Shown here piece by piece: positions 62,473-64,000 of a stretch of 64,000 bases of DNA; the stretch's first letter is position 1; the number at the start of each line of letters is the position of its first letter. Position numbers and translations under genes: made by a program. Where the stretch lies: NCBI RefSeq assembly GCF_024699965.1, contig NZ_JAJOMZ010000004.1:1114001-1178000 (forward strand), given 5' to 3'. Below the pieces are notes generated by a model. The model made no database searches, was not told the DNA's origin, and saw only the letters and a program-made list of their open reading frames with translations. The stretch is from Flavobacterium sp. J372. Lineage in GTDB: Bacteria; Bacteroidota; Bacteroidia; Flavobacteriales; Flavobacteriaceae.

Positions 62473-63531
62473 ATGAAACATCTCTTTCTTTTGTTGCTGT
62501 TGTTATGTACCGGCACTATTTGGGCACAAAACATTGCCGGGCATGTATATAGCGCTGCTGACGGCAGGCCGCTTGAGGGTGCATCGGTCTACCTTGACGG
62601 TACTACGCTTTCAACCACTACTGATGCTGATGGCTATTTTAAAGTTACGCCAACGCAACAGTATTTGGCCGGCCTGGTGGTGTCGTTCATAGGGTTTCAA
62701 ACCCAGCGCATTGCCGACCCTTACAAAGACGGACAGCCTTTAAAAATAAATCTTGTACCTGAAATACTTAACCTGAAAGAGGTTGTGGTGTCTAAAAATA
62801 AGCCGCTCTTCAGCCGCCAACAAATGCTTAAAGCTTTTAAAGAGCAATTCCTCGGTACATCAGATGCTGCCAGTTCATGCACCATCCTCAATGAAAATGA
62901 TATCTACCTGACCTATGACGAACAAACTTTTACCTTGAACGCCGAGGCAGAAAAGCCCATACTGATAAGAAATGCAACATTGCAGTATGACATAAGTTAT
63001 GACCTTAAAAGCTTTAGGGTAAAATTCCGGGCAAAGAGTATTGACAAAATTGACGCGCTTACCTGTAATATATCTGGCTATACCCTTTTCAGGGACAGGT
63101 CTAAAAACGGAAATGCTAACAGATTACGGCAGGAAGCATACTACGGCTCGGTACCGCACCTTATGAAAACATTGAGCAATAACAGTTGGGATAAAGGCGG
63201 TTTTTATATGTATAAACTTCACTCTAAGTTCAGGCCTCAAGACCTGCTTCAGGTTACAGATTCGGCGGGTGTAAAAAAGGTCAAGGTGCTCCCCGAAGCG
63301 AAACAAATACAAAAAGTATACAACCGCCAGTTTAAAAGTGACGAAGAGGTTACATTTAATGTAAGTGACAGGAGAAACCGCACCTCATTTATCATTTTCA
63401 ATCAGGATGAATTTTACATAGATAAGAACGGTATGGTTTTTCCTTTAGAAGCGCTTATGTTTGGCGGCTATCTGGGGTCATTAAAAACAGGGGATATGCT
63501 GCCGGCAGATTATGTGTATGCTGGTAATTAA
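62473..63531 (+). CDS. Exported carboxypeptidase-regulatory-like domain protein
   Basis: A 352-residue protein with a signal peptide (MKHLFLLLLLLCTGTIWAQ). A carboxypeptidase-regulatory-like (CarboxypepD_reg-like) beta-sandwich follows: NIAGHVYSAADGRPLEGASV, then TTDADGYFKV and LVVSFIGFQTQRI. The remaining 250 residues have no plug or barrel, so this is not a TonB receptor. They contain the LNLKEVVVSKNKPLFSRQQM linker and a beta-rich region of unknown role. Proteins of this type are widespread in Bacteroidota and mostly uncharacterised. Confidence 0.85.
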   Translation: MKHLFLLLLLLCTGTIWAQNIAGHVYSAADGRPLEGASVYLDGTTLSTTTDADGYFKVTPTQQYLAGLVVSFIGFQTQRIADPYKDGQPLKINLVPEILNLKEVVVSKNKPLFSRQQMLKAFKEQFLGTSDAASSCTILNENDIYLTYDEQTFTLNAEAEKPILIRNATLQYDISYDLKSFRVKFRAKSIDKIDALTCNISGYTLFRDRSKNGNANRLRQEAYYGSVPHLMKTLSNNSWDKGGFYMYKLHSKFRPQDLLQVTDSAGVKKVKVLPEAKQIQKVYNRQFKSDEEVTFNVSDRRNRTSFIIFNQDEFYIDKNGMVFPLEALMFGGYLGSLKTGDMLPADYVYAGN

Positions 63532-63601
63532 ATTATTAATTGTAAAGTAAAGAAAGCGTAAAGTTTTCATGTTGACCCTCCGGCTTACAATGATCCGTGG
63601 A

Positions 63602-63609
63602 TATATTTG
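63602..63609 (+). promoter_or_regulatory. Candidate -7 box of the TauE/SafE gene
   Basis: TATATTTG matches the TAnnTTTG consensus 23 bp before the ATG at 63633. No clear TTTG at 19-21 nt is seen. Confidence 0.5.
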
Positions 63610-63632
63610 CTAAAGTAATTGAAGTTGGTAGT

Positions 63633-64000
63633 ATGGAGATTTTAATTATTTCGCTGGCAGCCTTTCTGGTAGCAATACTTACCTTTTTTCAGGTTTTGGC
63701 CTGGGTACCATACTTGCGCCGGTATTTATGTTCTTTTTCCTGTTGAAGTTGCCATTGGCCTCACAGGAGTAGTGCATTTATTTAATAACCTGTTTAAGCT
63801 TTTGCTGGTAGGCAGGCATGCTGATAAAGGAGTGGTGTTACGGTTTGGTATTCCTGCGGTGCTGTTTGCAGTTCTAGGTTCATGGCTTTTATTACAGATT
63901 ACAAATTTAAAGCCTTTATTCAGTTATTGGGCGGTGGGCATTACTTTCAATATATATCCCGTAAAGCTTACAATTGCAATTTTGTTGATGTTTTTTGCAC
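63633..64000 (+). CDS. TauE/SafE-family permease, 3' end missing, two frameshifts
   Basis: A sulfite/organosulfonate exporter-type (TSUP) membrane protein cut by the window end. It starts MEILIISLAAFLVAILTFFS. Two single-base losses break the frame: one T in the T6 run at 63684-63689 and one C at 63739-63740. With both restored it reads FFSGFGLGTILAPVFMFFFP, then VEVAIGLTGVVHLFNNLFKL and LVGRHADKGVVLRFGIPAVL, the family's typical first repeat. The transported ion is unknown. Two errors in 60 bp make this the worst-affected gene in the window. Confidence 0.85.

Overview
The window is about 64 kb of a Bacteroidota chromosome, almost certainly Flavobacteriaceae and probably Flavobacterium or a close relative. 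The support is the flavobacterial promoter form (TTG/TTTG, 19-21 nt, TAnnTTTG) upstream of several genes, a type 9 secretion (T9SS) sorting domain, TonB/carboxypeptidase-regulatory outer-membrane proteins, an S46 dipeptidyl-peptidase, and the order rpsL-rpsG-fusA-rpsJ // rplC...rplQ-carA-eno-gltA. Apart from one small tRNA-linked element, it reads as core chromosome. No prophage, IS element or CRISPR array was seen.

Layout. 1-4525: end of a TPM-domain (YgcG-like) gene, a small outer-membrane protein, the ribosome-assembly GTPases era and der, and a secreted protein. 4830-7611 (minus): a four-gene operon of an unknown soluble protein, a multi-spanning membrane protein, a NarL-type sensor kinase and its response regulator. 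7737-8263: initiator tRNA-fMet followed by a GIY-YIG nuclease ORF, a 14-bp perfect palindrome and an exact 30-bp copy of the tRNA 3' end. 8365-11402: a small protein and a large outer-membrane receptor. 11562-20425: an accessory, envelope/stress-like group (AIM24 protein, Thr-rich secreted protein, SRPBCC, VOC, CinA-C, small lipoproteins, SemiSWEET, STAS-like, FAD-Rieske, SDR). 20705-32659: S46 peptidase, mpl, a DUF1287 protein, radC, an ABC exporter with a His-rich loop plus a DUF3299-like protein, a HAD nucleotidase, rarA, a rhomboid protease and rlmB. 32896-37489: a T9SS-exported phosphoesterase and a POTRA/BamA-like outer-membrane protein.

37642-54805 is the translation core: the str operon (rpsL, rpsG, fusA, rpsJ) with its own promoter and terminator, then one long S10-spc-alpha operon from rplC to rplQ. 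It is followed by carA, eno, gltA and two guanidino-group hydrolases (an arginine-deiminase/DDAH-like enzyme and CtlX). The window closes with a marC-type gene, a carboxypeptidase-regulatory-domain protein and the start of a TauE/SafE permease.

A major caveat affects the annotation. At least 15 single-base frameshifts are visible, nearly all in homopolymers, and several fall in essential genes (rplB, rplP, rpsQ, rplX, gltA). They are almost certainly sequencing or assembly errors. I annotate those genes as single reconstructed CDSs and give the position of each lesion.
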